A stretch of 64,000 nucleotides of DNA from Stenotrophomonas chelatiphaga. Lineage in GTDB: Bacteria > Pseudomonadota > Gammaproteobacteria > Xanthomonadales > Xanthomonadaceae. The notes under the pieces were generated by a model that saw only the letters and a list, made by a program, of their open reading frames with translations, made no database searches and had not been told where the DNA came from. Location: positions 53,913-117,912 of the forward strand of contig NZ_LDJK01000014.1 in the NCBI RefSeq assembly GCF_001431535.1, read 5' to 3'. Below, piece by piece: positions 62,753-64,000 of the stretch (position 1 is the stretch's first letter; every line of letters starts with the position of its first letter). The position numbers and the translations under genes were made by a program.

Positions 62753-63425
62753 CACGCACCTCCTGCCGGCGCCCACCCACCAGTCGCGCAGCCACCAGCA
62801 GCACCACGATGCAGACCGCCGAGGTGAGCAGCACCAGCGTATTGGCGCGGCCATCCTGGCCCGCCTGCACTGCCTCGTAGATGGCGATGGACAAAGTCTG
62901 GGTGCGCCCGGGAATGCTGCCCGCCACCATCAGCGTGGCACCGAATTCCCCCATCGCGCGGGCGAACGCCAACAACAGCCCCGCCAGGATGCCGCGCCAT
63001 GCCAGCGGCAGCGTGATGCGGAAGAACACCGCCGCCTCAGTGGCACCCAGCGTGCGCGCTGCCTGCTCCAGCTGTCCGTCCACGCCTTCGAAGGCCGCGC
63101 GGGCCGGCTTGAACACCAGCGGCAGGGCCGCCACCGCGGCGGCGATCACCGCCGCCTGCCAGGTGAATACCAGGTTGATGCCGAAGCTGGACTGCAGCCA
63201 CCCGCCCAGCGGACCGTTGCGACCGATCAGCACCAGCAGGTAGTAACCGAGCACGGTCGGCGGCAGCACCATCGGCAGGGTCAGCAGCGTGTCCAGCAGT
63301 TCGCGCCCGGGGAAGCGGCGGCGGGCCAGCAGCCAGCCCAGCGCGACACCCAGCACGAGGTTGATCGCAGTGGCCCAACCGGCCACCTTCAGCGACAACA
63401 CGAGTGCGCTCCAGTCCAGGTCCAT
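62742..63425 (-). CDS. modB: Molybdate ABC transporter permease ModB
   Basis: 227 residues, five to six membrane helices. The permease loop facing ModC reads [48 protein letters not shown], close to the E. coli sequence. Starts at an ATG 3 bp after the modA stop, and supplies molybdate for enzymes such as PaoC. Confidence 0.95.
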   Translation of the reverse strand: MDLDWSALVLSLKVAGWATAINLVLGVALGWLLARRRFPGRELLDTLLTLPMVLPPTVLGYYLLVLIGRNGPLGGWLQSSFGINLVFTWQAAVIAAAVAALPLVFKPARAAFEGVDGQLEQAARTLGATEAAVFFRITLPLAWRGILAGLLLAFARAMGEFGATLMVAGSIPGRTQTLSIAIYEAVQAGQDGRANTLVLLTSAVCIVVLLVAARLVGGRRQEVRDVA

Positions 63426-63428
63426 CGG

Positions 63429-64000
63429 TCAGGGCGAGCTGAAGCCATGCCGGCGCAGGATCGCCTGGCCCGCTGCCGACTGCACGAAGCTGACGAAGCG
63501 CTTCGCTTCGGCCGCCCTGCTGCTGTGCGAAGCCACCGCCAGCGGATAGGTGATGCCGGCGCTGACCGGCACCTGGAAGGCGCGCTTGACACGGCCTGGC
63601 ATCGCCTGCGCGTCGGTGGCATAGACGAAACCGGCGTCCACTTCGCCGCGGGCCACGTAGTCCAGCGACTGGCGCACGTTCTGGGTGGTGATCGCCTTGG
63701 GCCGCACGGCGGTCCACAGTGCGGCGGACTGCAGCGCGGCGCGTGCATAACGACCCACCGGCACGCTGTCCGGGTTGCCGATGGCCACCCGCGTGACCGC
63801 CGGTTGCGCGAGCGACTGCAGCGAGGTCAGGGGCAGTGCGCTGTCCGGCGGCACGATCACCCACAGCGCATTGCGCGCGAACACCTGGCGGGTGGCCGGG
63901 TCGACGTGGCCGCCCTGCACCGCCTGGTCCATGGTGGCCTCATCGGCCGACGCAAGGACGTCCACCGGCGCCCCGCGCGCGATCTGCTGCAGCAGGACGC
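63429..64000 (-). CDS. modA: Molybdate-binding protein ModA, partial
   Basis: The last about 190 residues of a periplasmic molybdate-binding protein; the N-terminus and signal lie beyond the window edge. VDVLASADEATMDQAVQ, NALWVIVPP, RVAIGNPDSVPVGRYARAAL, VRQSLDYVARGEVDAGFVYATDA and VSAGITYPLAVASHS follow the ModA pattern. First gene of the modABC operon, which reads into the window on the minus strand. Confidence 0.92.
   Translation of the reverse strand, partial: VLLQQIARGAPVDVLASADEATMDQAVQGGHVDPATRQVFARNALWVIVPPDSALPLTSLQSLAQPAVTRVAIGNPDSVPVGRYARAALQSAALWTAVRPKAITTQNVRQSLDYVARGEVDAGFVYATDAQAMPGRVKRAFQVPVSAGITYPLAVASHSSRAAEAKRFVSFVQSAAGQAILRRHGFSSP

Overview
The window is a GC-rich chromosomal segment that most resembles a Stenotrophomonas-like member of the Xanthomonadaceae. 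The pointers are its base composition, a GTAG-type REP array of the kind typical of Stenotrophomonas (20535-20780), and gene content usual for xanthomonads: bacteriophytochrome with heme oxygenase, GH92 mannosidase, Oar-like TonB receptor, glg/tre operon and many hybrid sensor kinases. No prophage, integrase, transposase or CRISPR array is visible. The species assignment is inference.

Layout. 1-5302: the start of an exported protein cut by the window edge, a four-PAS hybrid kinase, a sorbosone-dehydrogenase-like lipoprotein with a DUF2231 membrane partner, and a lone receiver. 5416-10418: a three-gene membrane dehydrogenase (gamma subunit, FAD subunit, triheme cytochrome c) with a divergent LysR regulator. 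10378-17170: two small proteins, a first glgX, a LysR/ene-reductase divergent pair with a palindrome between them, a DUF350 protein and a secreted phospholipase-C-like protein. 17243-20534: a LexA-like inverted repeat, a DNA-repair radical SAM protein, a DUF4130-UdgX fusion and a YqaA-like protein. 20535-26554: REP array, then a tightly coupled light-sensing operon (bphO, bphP, receiver, REC-PAS-PAS-HK-REC hybrid). 26603-33394: Oar-like receptor, thioredoxin-fold lipoprotein, M23 peptidase and catalase-like protein.

33498-38891: the molybdenum aldehyde oxidoreductase operon paoABC with its XdhC-type maturation factor and a MocA-like cytidylyltransferase; modABC at the right edge (62066-64000) would supply molybdate. 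39096-45568: exported protein, GH92 mannosidase, thioredoxin, host-attachment-family protein, YjjG phosphatase and ProP. 45588-45932 (minus strand): a circularly permuted tmRNA gene, in which the 3' acceptor/T-arm half precedes the 5' half that carries the tag frame. A receiver and an HWE hybrid kinase lie just upstream of it.

48575-61236: an orphan ATP-synthase-epsilon-like protein, then one long minus-strand operon glgA-glgB-treZ-malQ-treY-DUF2934-glgX whose genes overlap by a few bases. It combines glycogen synthesis and branching with the TreX/Y/Z route from glycogen to trehalose. A DUF421 protein and the mod operon follow. The permuted tmRNA is the most striking element. The LexA-like site in front of the radical SAM/UdgX pair is the best regulatory lead.
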